Shown here: positions 1 to 8,437 of the stretch, one piece after another
Position numbering within the stretch: position 1 is the first letter of the stretch
Layout of the letters: every line of letters begins with the position of its first letter
From: Phycisphaerales bacterium
Lineage (GTDB): Bacteria > Planctomycetota > Phycisphaerae > Phycisphaerales > UBA1924
NCBI GenBank assembly: GCA_022843045.1
Contig: JALHOJ010000051.1
Span: 1-32,140, forward strand
DNA: 32,140 bases
Direction: 5' to 3'
Translations under genes and position numbers: made by a program
The notes under the pieces: model-generated
The model's database searches: none
What the model was told of the DNA's origin: nothing
The model's input: the letters and a program-made list of their open reading frames with translations, nothing else

Positions 1-861
1 CCGCTCTACGGCCTGCGCGACCTCGACCGAGCCGAGTGGCCGCGCGTCTTCGAGCACGCCCTCATCGCCGCCGGCGTCTTCGCCCTCGCCAGCAGCGCGT
101 GCTACATCTTCAACGACCTCAAGGACGCCGAGAGCGACCGCCACCACCCCCGCAAGAGCAAACGCCCGATCGCGAGCGGTGCGGTCTCGCCCGCCCTTGC
201 TGTTGGCCTCATGACCCTCCTGCTCGCCGGAGCCGGAGCCCTCTCGCTGCTCCTCCCCGCCAGCACTCGCCCCGGCACCCTCCTCCTCGTCGGCCTGTAT
301 GTCGCCAACGTCCTGCTCTACTCCACGACTCTCAAGCACATCGCCATCGCAGACGTCCTCAGCCTCTCCCTCGGCTTCGTCCTCCGCGTCGTGGGCGGCT
401 GTGTCGCCGTCTCCATCATGCCCAGCACCTGGCTCCTTAACTGCACCCTCTTCCTCGCCATGTTCCTCGCCTTCAGCAAGCGGCTGGGCGAGCGCCGCAC
501 CGCCGCGGCGGGTGGCTACGACGCCAGCGCCGCCCGCAGCGTCCAAAGCCAGTACACCGACGACCTGCTCCGCATGAGCGTCGTCGTCACCAGCGTCGCC
601 GCGCTGATTACCTACGCGTTCTACGTCCAGTCGCGCGAAGCCCAGTTCACCTTCACGACCACGCTCATCCCCGCCGGCATCAACTGGCTCTGGATCAGCC
701 TGCTTCCCGCCACTTTCGCCCTGCTGCGCAGCATGGTCCTCATCGAACGCGGCACGTTCGACGACCCCACCGAGATGTTCCTCAAGGATCCGCCCCTCGC
801 CCTCAGCGCGATCATCTTCGTCGTCGTCACCCTGAGCGTCATCGCGGCAGGGATGATGTGA
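1..861 (+). CDS. UbiA-family decaprenyl-phosphate phosphoribosyltransferase-like protein (5' truncated)
   Basis: The frame is open from the first base, so the N-terminus lies outside the window; 286 residues are visible before TGA. The UbiA metal/diphosphate motif NDLKDAESD is at about residues 39-47, followed by HHPRKSKRPIASG. Further on are a second conserved segment FSKRLGERR (about 158-166) and a series of hydrophobic helices. This pattern is closest to DPPR synthase (mycobacterial Rv3806c type), which moves phosphoribose from PRPP to a polyprenyl phosphate in the membrane, the first step to a lipid-linked arabinose or ribose donor. Family membership is clear; the exact lipid substrate is inference. 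It converges with the next gene with only 40 bp between them. No partner epimerase or arabinosyltransferase is visible here. Confidence 0.85.
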   Translation, partial: PLYGLRDLDRAEWPRVFEHALIAAGVFALASSACYIFNDLKDAESDRHHPRKSKRPIASGAVSPALAVGLMTLLLAGAGALSLLLPASTRPGTLLLVGLYVANVLLYSTTLKHIAIADVLSLSLGFVLRVVGGCVAVSIMPSTWLLNCTLFLAMFLAFSKRLGERRTAAAGGYDASAARSVQSQYTDDLLRMSVVVTSVAALITYAFYVQSREAQFTFTTTLIPAGINWLWISLLPATFALLRSMVLIERGTFDDPTEMFLKDPPLALSAIIFVVVTLSVIAAGMM

Positions 862-901
862 CTCGGGGTGCAGCGGCGCGAGAGTGCCAAAGCGAACCAG
901 T

Positions 902-1585
902 TCACCCTTGGGTCGGCGGTGGGGGAGTCGACCGCTCCGAAAGCGTCCCGCGCCGCTCGCGCACCGCGCTCAAGATCCGTTCCTTCTCGCTCGGGTCCAT
1001 CACATGCTCATATGGCTTCGCCGGCAGCGGCTGCTTGCTCACCAGTTCATCCAAGCCCGGCAACTCATCCGCCCCCACCTTGAAGTCCTCCTCGCGCAGC
1101 CCCCGGAGCGCGATCGTGAACTTGTCCCCACACTCCGGACACTGCACCACCCCTTCGACCACCGGCATCCCCAGCAGGCTGTACGAACACACCTGACACC
1201 GCACGCCCCGAAGCTGCCGCCGCAGCACCGACCGCAAGTGCAGGTCGCGAACCGTCAGCAGCCCCAACATCAACGCAAACCAACTGCTTGCGATGCACGC
1301 GAGGAGGTAGAAAGTCTGTATCTCATCCCGGCGAAACGGCGTCGCGCTGGGATGAATGAAGCCCTTGAGCCAATCGCTCACAACCGCGCTCAGGCCCACG
1401 CACACGAACATCCCAGCAAGGCCCGTGAACAAGAGGATGACCTTCGCCAGCGCCAGGTGATTCCCCGGCGTCCGATGCATGTACGCGATGTACGCCTCGC
1501 AGCGTTGATCGTCGAAGCGATCAAACTCCGCAAACGCGCGATACACCTTGGTCGCCGGGATCCGCACGGTGGAGCGTAGTTGCAA
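902..1585 (-). CDS. Two-helix membrane protein with C-terminal zinc ribbon, function unknown
   Basis: 227 residues from a TTG start; no in-frame ATG or GTG exists further upstream and no Shine-Dalgarno is visible. Two hydrophobic segments lie at about 45-70 and 92-112. A four-cysteine zinc ribbon follows, C130-x2-C133 and C149-P-E-C152, then a charged tail ending in prolines. The CxxC-YSLxG...CPECG signature resembles small membrane zinc-ribbon proteins I associate with Planctomycetota, but no function is known to me. The ribbon would be cytoplasmic if both termini are inside. It is convergent with the UbiA gene and lies 71 bp downstream of the TolC-type gene on the same strand, so it could be co-transcribed with that gene. 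Confidence 0.75.
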   Translation of the reverse strand: MQLRSTVRIPATKVYRAFAEFDRFDDQRCEAYIAYMHRTPGNHLALAKVILLFTGLAGMFVCVGLSAVVSDWLKGFIHPSATPFRRDEIQTFYLLACIASSWFALMLGLLTVRDLHLRSVLRRQLRGVRCQVCSYSLLGMPVVEGVVQCPECGDKFTIALRGLREEDFKVGADELPGLDELVSKQPLPAKPYEHVMDPSEKERILSAVRERRGTLSERSTPPPPTQG

Positions 1586-1656
1586 GTCGACACGAAGGTG
1601 AAGTGATCTGGGAACGTTGAAAGGACTTCTTCATCACCGTTTCACCGTCTCATGCC

Positions 1657-3450
1657 TTACATCCCAGGCAGCACCTGCAGCGTGCCCTCTCGCGTCACGC
1701 GGAGTTGGTCGGTTTCGAGGAGGTAGCCGAGGATGGCGGTGCGCAGGCGCGTCTTGGCGCGGTCGCGGGCGTTCTCGGCGTCCAGGAGGTCATTCTCGGT
1801 ATCGACGATCTGCTGCGGGTCGACAGCGTCTTCCTGAAGCTTCTGAGCGCGCAGGCGGCGGCGGTTGATTTCGACTTGCTGTTCGGCGAGGTCGAGTTGG
1901 AAGCGTGCCAGGGGCACGGCGCGGACCGCGCCGCGGGTGCTCACGGCGACGTTGTCCTGGAGACGCTGGTGCTCGCGGGTGGCGCGCTCGAGGCGGATTT
2001 GCGTCGCACGCACCGCGAGGCGCTCGCGTTCGCGATCCAGAGGCATGCTCAGGGTCGCGCCGACGCGATACGCGGTTTCGTCGTTGTCAAAGGCCACGCC
2101 GCCCGTGTTGTCGTCGGGGTCGGTGGGGACGCCGACTTCGCCGAAGAGGTCGAGATCGGGGAGGATGCCATCCTTGGCGTTGGCGACGGCGCGCTTGGAG
2201 TCTTCGAGGCGGTCAGCGGAGTTTTGCACGTCCAGACGCAGGGCTAGCGCTGTGGAGACGGCGGCCTGGAGTTCGGCGTCGGGCTCGGGAAGGGCGAAGA
2301 GGTCGTCGGAGAGGTCAAACTGCTGATCGACGGGGAGGCCGATGCGGACCTTGAAGCGTTCGAGTTGCAGCACGTACGCGTCGCGGAGGCCTTCGAGGGA
2401 GGATTCGGCGGAACGCAGGCGGTTCTCGGTGATGGCGGTCTGGAAGGCTTCCAGGCGGCCAGCATCCACGCGGGCGCGGGTGGCGCGGTCAAACTGCGAG
2501 AGGCTTTGCAACTGGCGAATTTGGTTGATGATTCGGGCGCGGGTCTCGAGCAGGGCGAAGTAGTCCTGGGCGATGTCGACGAGGTACTCGCGGCGGAATC
2601 GCTCGAAGGTGCGGGATTGATAGACCAGATCGCGCTCGGCCTGGATCAGATCTTCGCGGGCGATGCTGCCCGCGCCGCGGAGGAGCGGGACGTCGCCTCT
2701 CAGAATGATCTCGGACGACTGGATGTAGGTGCCCGTGGACTGCTCGCGGAGCTGCTCGGCGGCGTTCCAGACCCAGCGGGCTTCGAGTTCGCCGCCCGAG
2801 GGGAGGCGCTGGGTGGCGCGGAGGGAGTTGATGAGGCTGAGGGCGGGATCGGTGCGCCCGTCGTTGAGATTGTCGGAGAGGGCCAGAGTGGTGTCGTTGA
2901 AGAGGCGCGGCCCCCAGAGATGGCGCTCTTGAAGGAGGCGGATGGCGGCGAGGAGGTAATCTTCCTGCGCAGTGAGGAACTCGCGCCCCGTGCGCTGGCT
3001 GTGGTGGAGGGCGTCCTCGAGGGCCAAGACTTCCAGCGAGGCCGTGCTCGTCTGCGGTGCGGAGTTGTCGGGTGATGCCCCGGCGGCGGGTCCGTCGCTG
3101 AGCAGACGCTCGGGCAGGGCGCGGCTGTCGGTGAGGAGACGCTGGAGGCGGGCGCGGACGTCTTCGTCGGCAGGGGCTGCGAGGTAGTTGAGTTCGGCGG
3201 CAGTGGGGTTGTTGGTGGGAGGCTGCTTGTCGAGTTGGTTGCGCGTGGCGCGATCGGGGCCGAGCGGTTGGCTCGCGGGTTCGGCGAGTTCCTCGCGGAG
3301 GCGCTCGTTCTGCTCCCGAATCAGGGCGCGGATGTCGCGATCGATGCGGGCTTCGCTCGCGCACCCCCCAAGCAAGAGATGCATGGAGGAGCAGGCGAGT
3401 CCTGCGAGGGCGAGGCGATGGAGGACGGCTGTGCGCGGGCGGGTGGTCAT
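1657..3450 (-). CDS. TolC-family outer-membrane efflux lipoprotein
   Basis: 597 residues. I chose ATG at 3450 because it begins a lipoprotein signal: MTTRPRT, a hydrophobic stretch, then the lipobox LLGGC with the lipidated Cys at about residue 30. The open frame runs further upstream but encodes no plausible start there. The body is long, helical and Gln/Arg/Glu-rich. It shows the repeated OEP (outer membrane efflux protein) pattern, for example LALRLDVQNSADRLEDSKR and then an ...ILPDLDLFGEVGV... strand region, as in TolC/NodT-type proteins. These form trimeric channels across the outer membrane and periplasm for RND, MFS or ABC pumps or type I secretion. No pump or membrane-fusion gene is adjacent, so its partner is unknown. 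Length is somewhat above the usual 450-500 because of a charged N-terminal extension after the lipobox. Confidence 0.85.
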   Translation of the reverse strand: MTTRPRTAVLHRLALAGLACSSMHLLLGGCASEARIDRDIRALIREQNERLREELAEPASQPLGPDRATRNQLDKQPPTNNPTAAELNYLAAPADEDVRARLQRLLTDSRALPERLLSDGPAAGASPDNSAPQTSTASLEVLALEDALHHSQRTGREFLTAQEDYLLAAIRLLQERHLWGPRLFNDTTLALSDNLNDGRTDPALSLINSLRATQRLPSGGELEARWVWNAAEQLREQSTGTYIQSSEIILRGDVPLLRGAGSIAREDLIQAERDLVYQSRTFERFRREYLVDIAQDYFALLETRARIINQIRQLQSLSQFDRATRARVDAGRLEAFQTAITENRLRSAESSLEGLRDAYVLQLERFKVRIGLPVDQQFDLSDDLFALPEPDAELQAAVSTALALRLDVQNSADRLEDSKRAVANAKDGILPDLDLFGEVGVPTDPDDNTGGVAFDNDETAYRVGATLSMPLDRERERLAVRATQIRLERATREHQRLQDNVAVSTRGAVRAVPLARFQLDLAEQQVEINRRRLRAQKLQEDAVDPQQIVDTENDLLDAENARDRAKTRLRTAILGYLLETDQLRVTREGTLQVLPGM

Positions 3451-3659
3451 AGGGAAGAGGGATGGAAGAAGGAGCGGAGCGCGGGGCTTTGGTGTACCCG
3501 TGAGGATGCGGACAGTAACCGAGTCTGGCGGCGATTTGGATGCGGGGAGTTGGATGAAGAGCAAACTGTTGTTGTGATCTTGGGTTGGGTGGAGAGGTGC
3601 ATCGTCCTTTCAGGGCTCTGATTCTTGTGGAGTTGGTTCTAGGGGTGCGGCTTCGCACA

Positions 3660-3674
3660 CCCCCCCCCCCCCCC
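3660..3674. repeat. Poly-C homopolymer, 15 nt
   Basis: Fifteen consecutive C residues follow an imperfect hairpin (GGGG and TGCG pairing with CGCA and CCCC around a GCTT loop, 3642-3663). Long C/G homopolymers are prone to slippage. It is outside any gene I call. A sequencing or assembly error in the length is possible. Confidence 0.9.
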
Positions 3675-3688
3675 GTCCCTGGCCACGT

Positions 3689-3712
3689 GCTTTCGACCCT
3701 TCGGGTCAAAGC
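3689..3712. repeat. Hairpin, GCTTT-GACCC / GGGTC-AAAGC
   Basis: An inverted repeat with a GCTTT/AAAGC outer stem and a GACCC/GGGTC inner stem around a TTC loop, with one bulged C. No T-run follows on either strand, so it does not look like an intrinsic terminator. It sits 15 bp after the poly-C run. Confidence 0.7.
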
Positions 3713-4033
3713 GAGGGAGGCGGCTGACCAAGGGGTTCGAGGGGCTTCAGTTTGAGAAGGAAAAGGGCGAGGAAGGCCCTTGGAATGACGGGTGGGACGC
3801 GTGTGACACTGGGGTGGGTGGGCGGAAAACAGGGCCGGGGCGCAAGATTGAGACCGAAAATTTCACGGAATTGGGGCTTGGGCGGGGGTTTCGGGGTCGA
3901 TTGGCTTGTGATTTCGGCCCCCCCAACCTATCCTTGCGGCCAACAGTGCCCTACGAAGTTTGCGGATGCTAACCATGGCTTTCTGAGCCGCCTCCGTACC
4001 CCTTCGGGGCCATCGAAAGGGTCCTAGCCCCAG

Positions 4034-6865
4034 ATGCCTTCGGTCACCCACGACGGTCGCAGTTTCATGGTGGACGGCAAGCGAGTCTGGCTCGCGAGCG
4101 GGCGCATTCCCTACGCACGCGTTCCCCGAGCGCAGTGGGCGGATCGCATCCATGCGGCGAAGATGGCGGGCCTCAACTGCATTGAGACGCCGATTTTCTG
4201 GAATCGCCATGAGACGCGGCCGGGGCGGTTTGACTTTGTCGGCGAGAACGATCTGCGCCACTTTGTGGACTTGGTCGGCAAGGCGGGGATGTACTGCATC
4301 CTCGGGATCGGGCCGTATGTCGGCTGCGACTGGGACATGGGCGGGCTGCCCGCGTTCCTGCACGAGGTCCCGCCTCGCGAGGGCGTGCGGATCGCGTATC
4401 GCACGAACAACCAGCAGTTCCTGGAGGCGTGCTCGCGGTTTATCGGGGCGGTGGCGGATCAGATTCGCGGCTGGCAGGTGACGGCGCCGGGGACGGGCGG
4501 GCCGATCATTCTGCTGCAGTGCGAGAGCGAGTGGACCTGCGGGGATGACGCGAAGGCGGCGCAGTATCTGGGCGAGCTGACGCGGTACATCCGCGAATCG
4601 GGCTTGTCGGTGCCGATCGTCAACAGCAATGACTTGTGGCAGCAGGTCGAGGGCCAGATTGACAGCTGGTCGGGCGACAACAACATGCTGGCGATGATGC
4701 GGCAGCTGACGACGGTGCGGCCCGGGCATCCGCGCCTGGTGATCGACTTCGCGACGGGGCATCAGGGCGTGTGGGGGCGCGAGGCGTTCCCGGTCATGAG
4801 CCCGCGCAGCGTCGAGCGACGGCTTGCCGAACTGCTCGCGAGCGGTGGGCAGGTCAATGTCACGACCTTCTGCGGCGGGATCAATCCCGGCTTCAGCGGC
4901 GGGCGGACGGACGACGGCATCGCGACCTACGCGACGCAGGCGGCGGACGCGGGTTGCGTGCTGGATCAGACCGGCGTAGCGACCAGCCTGTTCCCCTCGG
5001 TGCGTCGGGTGGCGATGCTGGCGAGCAAGTTTGGACGCGTCTTCTCGCATCTTGATCCGGCGTACAAGCCCGTGATCGAGAAGCCGCAGGATCCGACGCT
5101 GCAGACCGACAGCGAGAAGGCCAAGCACGAGAAGTCCAAGGCCAAGAAGTCGCGCACGCTCGTGGCGAACACCAGCGTGGTGCACGCGACGGGGGCTCAG
5201 GGTGGGGCGGCGTTCGTGTTTGGCCCCGAAGAAGAACACGATCAGGACTTGTCGACGACGCTGCTCCTTGGCGATGGCACGGAGTTGCCTGTGCCTTTGG
5301 GGCGGCAGGTGTTCGCGTGCTGCCTGCTGGACGTCAATCTGAGCCCGCGCGTGCATCTGGATTACTGCAATCTCACGCCCTTGGGCTTTGCGACCGCAGG
5401 CACTGGCACGGTCTTGGTGCTCTATGGCCCGGCAGGCGGGCGGGGCATGCTGTCGATCAATGGGTCGCCGATTGAAGTCGAAGTGCCTGAGGATGAGAAG
5501 CCCGGCGTGCTGACGCACGAAGGCGTCGCGCTGGTGATCATCCGGTCGGAAGACACGGAGCGTGTCGCGATCGCGGAGGATGTGGTGTATGTCGGCGCGT
5601 CGGGTTTGACGCACACAACGCCCAGCCAACCCATTCTTGCGAGTGGCGAGAAGCAGGTCACGAAGATCGGCCCGGATGGCAAGGCCAAGGCGCTGGTCAT
5701 CGATCCGGCCAAGCGGCTGCGCAGCGATGTGATCGAGCATTCGCCCTGGATGGCCTCCACGCAGGAGGACTACATCCTGGGCCAGAGCCCGCGGTACGCG
5801 GCGATTCAGTCGCTGACGGAACTGGCGACGCTGGGCTCGGCGCATGGGTATGCGTGGTATCGCTTCGCGCTGACCAACCCGAAGGCCGAGAAGGTCACGC
5901 TGGACGTGGGCACGGGCGGGGACCGGTTCCATCTGTTCCTGGATGGCAAGTCGTCGGGCGTGATCGGGCGCGGACCCGGTGCGGATGTGACGCGAGACAT
6001 CAATCTTCGCAAGGGCGAGCAGACGCTGGTGATCCTGGCTGAGAATCTCGGGCGGTTTGCGAGCGGCGTGAACCTGGGCGAGGCCAAGGGCCTGATCGAC
6101 GACTTGTTCGCGGTCGAGGCGGTGGCGATGAGCAAGCCCGCGCTCAAGAGCGGGGCTCCCGTCGCGTTGCTGACGTTCAAGACGCCGTTGTGGGACGTCG
6201 CTGAGGGCGACACGACCGTGCCCGAGCGGATGGCGATGACGTTCAAGTACTCGGGGGACGCCGAACTGCTGCTGCACATCGAACATCCGCCCAGCGCGGG
6301 GTTGCTGCTGCTGAATGACCGTCCCATCCAGTATCTGGATCGCAGCGGCCCGGCCTGCATCGTGCTGCCAGAGGACAAACTCAAGCAGGGCGTGAACACG
6401 CTCGAGATCACGGTCGTCAATCACGAGCAGGTCGATGACGAACTGCCCGCGGCGGCCAAGAGCATGTCGCTCGCGAAGGTCGAGGGCGGGTTGGCGAACC
6501 AGGCCGAGATCGCGTTCGCGAAGTGGGAGCCGCCCGCCAACGGGTTTGGGCCGCTCGCCAAGGCGAAGAACCCGGGCGGGTTGCCGGCGTGGTATCGCTG
6601 CGAGTTCGAATTGCCCAAGTCGCTGACTGGTCCTGCTGGCGCGACTCGGGGCGTGTTCTTTGAGCCCGAAGGGCTGACCAAGGGTCAATTCTTCGTGAAC
6701 GGGCGCCACGTGGGGCGGTACTTTGTCGCGACGCGGGCCGGGAAGCCGGTGCCGCCGCAGACGCGGTACTTTGTGCCGGTGAACTACCTCCGCGAGGGCG
6801 TGAACGAGTTCATGATCTTTGACGAGGACGGCGGGTCGCCGAATCGCGCAAAAATCACCACATAA
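4034..6865 (+). CDS. GH35 beta-galactosidase-like protein with Asp at the nucleophile position
   Basis: 943 residues, no signal peptide, so probably cytoplasmic. The N-terminal TIM barrel (about 1-340) begins FMVDGKRVWLASGRIPYARVP, as in GH35 enzymes, and continues NCIETPIFWNRHE...GRFDF. The acid/base region is LQCESEW (Glu166, matching the QxENEYG motif). The segment VIDFATGHQGVWG (235-248) aligns residue for residue with the GH35 nucleophile motif TEFWTGWFDHWG, but carries Asp238 in place of Glu. A Lys-rich linker near 345-375 is followed by beta-rich domains and a C-terminal jelly roll (about 860-940, FFVNGRHVGRYF). GH35 enzymes release terminal galactose from glycans. Family assignment is firm; activity is uncertain because of Asp238. 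No Shine-Dalgarno precedes the ATG. It may stand alone, as the next gene is 192 bp away and of another type. Confidence 0.85.
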   Translation: MPSVTHDGRSFMVDGKRVWLASGRIPYARVPRAQWADRIHAAKMAGLNCIETPIFWNRHETRPGRFDFVGENDLRHFVDLVGKAGMYCILGIGPYVGCDWDMGGLPAFLHEVPPREGVRIAYRTNNQQFLEACSRFIGAVADQIRGWQVTAPGTGGPIILLQCESEWTCGDDAKAAQYLGELTRYIRESGLSVPIVNSNDLWQQVEGQIDSWSGDNNMLAMMRQLTTVRPGHPRLVIDFATGHQGVWGREAFPVMSPRSVERRLAELLASGGQVNVTTFCGGINPGFSGGRTDDGIATYATQAADAGCVLDQTGVATSLFPSVRRVAMLASKFGRVFSHLDPAYKPVIEKPQDPTLQTDSEKAKHEKSKAKKSRTLVANTSVVHATGAQGGAAFVFGPEEEHDQDLSTTLLLGDGTELPVPLGRQVFACCLLDVNLSPRVHLDYCNLTPLGFATAGTGTVLVLYGPAGGRGMLSINGSPIEVEVPEDEKPGVLTHEGVALVIIRSEDTERVAIAEDVVYVGASGLTHTTPSQPILASGEKQVTKIGPDGKAKALVIDPAKRLRSDVIEHSPWMASTQEDYILGQSPRYAAIQSLTELATLGSAHGYAWYRFALTNPKAEKVTLDVGTGGDRFHLFLDGKSSGVIGRGPGADVTRDINLRKGEQTLVILAENLGRFASGVNLGEAKGLIDDLFAVEAVAMSKPALKSGAPVALLTFKTPLWDVAEGDTTVPERMAMTFKYSGDAELLLHIEHPPSAGLLLLNDRPIQYLDRSGPACIVLPEDKLKQGVNTLEITVVNHEQVDDELPAAAKSMSLAKVEGGLANQAEIAFAKWEPPANGFGPLAKAKNPGGLPAWYRCEFELPKSLTGPAGATRGVFFEPEGLTKGQFFVNGRHVGRYFVATRAGKPVPPQTRYFVPVNYLREGVNEFMIFDEDGGSPNRAKITT

Positions 6866-7057
6866 GAGCTGCGTTTTCTCAGACCATCTAGCTTGCTAGG
6901 GTGATCTGGAGTGCTGACGGTCCCTTCTTGTGGGGCTTTCGTCCCGGAAGGTCGTCCCACGTTGAATTTGAGGCCGAGAACGGTCGAATTCTTAACCCGT
7001 GAAGGCGTATGTGCCCGGCTGGTCGGGCGTGTCGCCGGTTCTTGCACGGGAGCAGCT

Positions 7058-7402
7058 ATGTCTTCGATGCCAACGCCCAAGGGACCGCCGATTTTCAGTT
7101 CGATGCAGCAGGATCCGGATATGGCGGAGCTGATCGAAATGTTTGTCGAGGAGATGCCCGGGCGGGCTTCCACGATCGAGGGCGCGCTGGTGGGAAAGGA
7201 CTGGAAGACGCTGGCCAACGAGGCCCACAAGCTGCGCGGGAGCGCGGGCGGGCACGGGTTTGACAGGATCGGAACCGTGGCGGGCGTGCTCGAGGACGCG
7301 GTGCGGAGCGCGGCGGGGCGCGAGGAAGCGGCGTGGAACCAATTGCGCGAGCAAGTGGAGCAGTTGACGAACCTGTGCAGGCGGGTGGCGGTACGGAAGT
7401 AA
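7058..7402 (+). CDS. Hpt-domain phosphotransfer protein
   Basis: 114 residues. I chose ATG 7058, which has GGGAG at a good distance; the frame is open upstream to 6911 but that part is Arg/Pro-rich and does not look coding. The single domain carries the Hpt signature EAHKLRGSAGGHGF, with His57 the expected phosphorylated residue. It is preceded by an acidic helix MAELIEMFVEEMPGR typical of Hpt modules. Such proteins relay phosphate between hybrid histidine kinases and response regulators. The next gene, 48 bp on, is a response regulator, so the two likely form part of one relay. No histidine kinase is present in the window. Confidence 0.85.
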   Translation: MSSMPTPKGPPIFSSMQQDPDMAELIEMFVEEMPGRASTIEGALVGKDWKTLANEAHKLRGSAGGHGFDRIGTVAGVLEDAVRSAAGREEAAWNQLREQVEQLTNLCRRVAVRK

Positions 7403-7450
7403 GTGAAGCTCGGTTGGCGGGGGCAGCGGGGGCGAAGTGAAGCGCAGGCG

Positions 7451-8422
7451 ATGATGGAGCGCAGGCCCAATCCGAGCAGCACGATCGACCCGAGCAGGTC
7501 GCGGGTGCTGATCGTTGATGATTCCGAGGACCTGCACCGGCTCCTTCGGGCGCGGCTCAAGCACGACGAACTCGAGTTTGAATCGGCGTACCACGAGCAG
7601 GAGGCATTTGAAAAGGCGTGCTCGTGGTCGCCGGAATTGATCCTGCTGGATCTGTCGCTGCCCAGCGAGGACGGGCTGGTGCTGCTGCGAAGACTGAAGG
7701 ATGACGCGCGGACGCGCGACATTCCGGTGATCGTGCTGTCGGCGCATCAGGCCCCGCGGTACAAGGTCGCGGCGTTTGACATGGGCGCGGTGGATTACGT
7801 CACCAAGCCGTTTGAACTGATCGAACTGCGGGTGCGGATTCGTTCCGCGCTGCGGATGCACCAGTTGATTCAGATGCTGGCGCAGCGGGCGCAGGTCGAC
7901 GGGCTCACGGGCCTGTGGAACCGCACGTTTTTCGACAAGCGCTGGCAGGAGGAGTACTCGCGCTGCCAGCGGCACGGGCATCCGCTGTCGGTCGCGATGC
8001 TCGACATCGACTACTTCAAGAGCATCAACGACAACTACGGGCACCCGATGGGCGACCAGGTGTTGCAGTCAATCGCCAGGATCCTGCGTCAGAATGCGGT
8101 GCGGGAGAGCGACCTGGCTTGCCGGTATGGGGGCGAGGAGTTCGTGATCGTCATGCCCGACACCAACGCGATCGAAGCGGCGGTGGTGTGCGAGCGGATT
8201 CGCCAGGCGGTGGCGGAGGCGCGCTGGGCGCGGACGCCCGACATGCGGGTCACGGCGAGCGTGGGCGTGGTGGGGGCGAGCGGGCCGGTGAAGATCTCGG
8301 CCGAGCAATGGGTCGAGTTGTGCGACAAGAATCTGTATAACGCCAAGCACAGCGGACGCAACCGCGTGGTGGTGACGGACCTTGCGGGGACGACGACGCT
8401 GTCGGTGCGGCACGCGGCGTAG
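7451..8422 (+). CDS. Response regulator with GGDEF diguanylate cyclase domain (PleD-like)
   Basis: 323 residues. The receiver domain (about 18-135) has the acidic pair D23-D24, phospho-acceptor Asp67 in LILLDLSLPSEDG, and Lys119 in YVTKPFE. The GGDEF domain (about 148-315) has MLDIDYFKSINDNYGHPMGD, the active-site GGEEF (227-231) and an intact I-site RESD (218-221) five residues before it. It should therefore make cyclic di-GMP from two GTP when phosphorylated and be inhibited by its product. A GTG at 7403, abutting the stop codon of the Hpt gene, would add 16 residues; I preferred ATG 7451 because the receiver fold starts soon after it. Adjacency to the Hpt gene suggests a shared phosphorelay and transcript. 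Confidence 0.88.
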   Translation: MMERRPNPSSTIDPSRSRVLIVDDSEDLHRLLRARLKHDELEFESAYHEQEAFEKACSWSPELILLDLSLPSEDGLVLLRRLKDDARTRDIPVIVLSAHQAPRYKVAAFDMGAVDYVTKPFELIELRVRIRSALRMHQLIQMLAQRAQVDGLTGLWNRTFFDKRWQEEYSRCQRHGHPLSVAMLDIDYFKSINDNYGHPMGDQVLQSIARILRQNAVRESDLACRYGGEEFVIVMPDTNAIEAAVVCERIRQAVAEARWARTPDMRVTASVGVVGASGPVKISAEQWVELCDKNLYNAKHSGRNRVVVTDLAGTTTLSVRHAA

Positions 8423-8437
8423 GTTGATGGGAGCGGG

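Larger units (their letters stand above)
3451..4033. other. 583-bp divergent intergenic region with poly-C tract and hairpins
   Basis: This gap separates the divergent TolC-type and GH35 genes, so it should hold promoters for both; I could not pick convincing -35/-10 pairs. It contains an imperfect hairpin (3642-3663), a run of 15 cytosines (3660-3674), a near-perfect hairpin (3689-3712), and a CCCC-TTC-GGGG stem-loop at 3999-4009. The GGGGC of that last stem can also pair with GCCCC at 4027-4031, just before the GH35 start codon. Short open frames here overlap these structures and have no coding look. No gene seen. Confidence 0.6.

Noticed and set aside
3863-6709. 948-codon minus-strand open frame opposite the GH35 gene
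   Set aside because: Extremely rich in Arg, Pro and His with no domain; it is the mirror of a GC-rich plus-strand gene that has clear family motifs.
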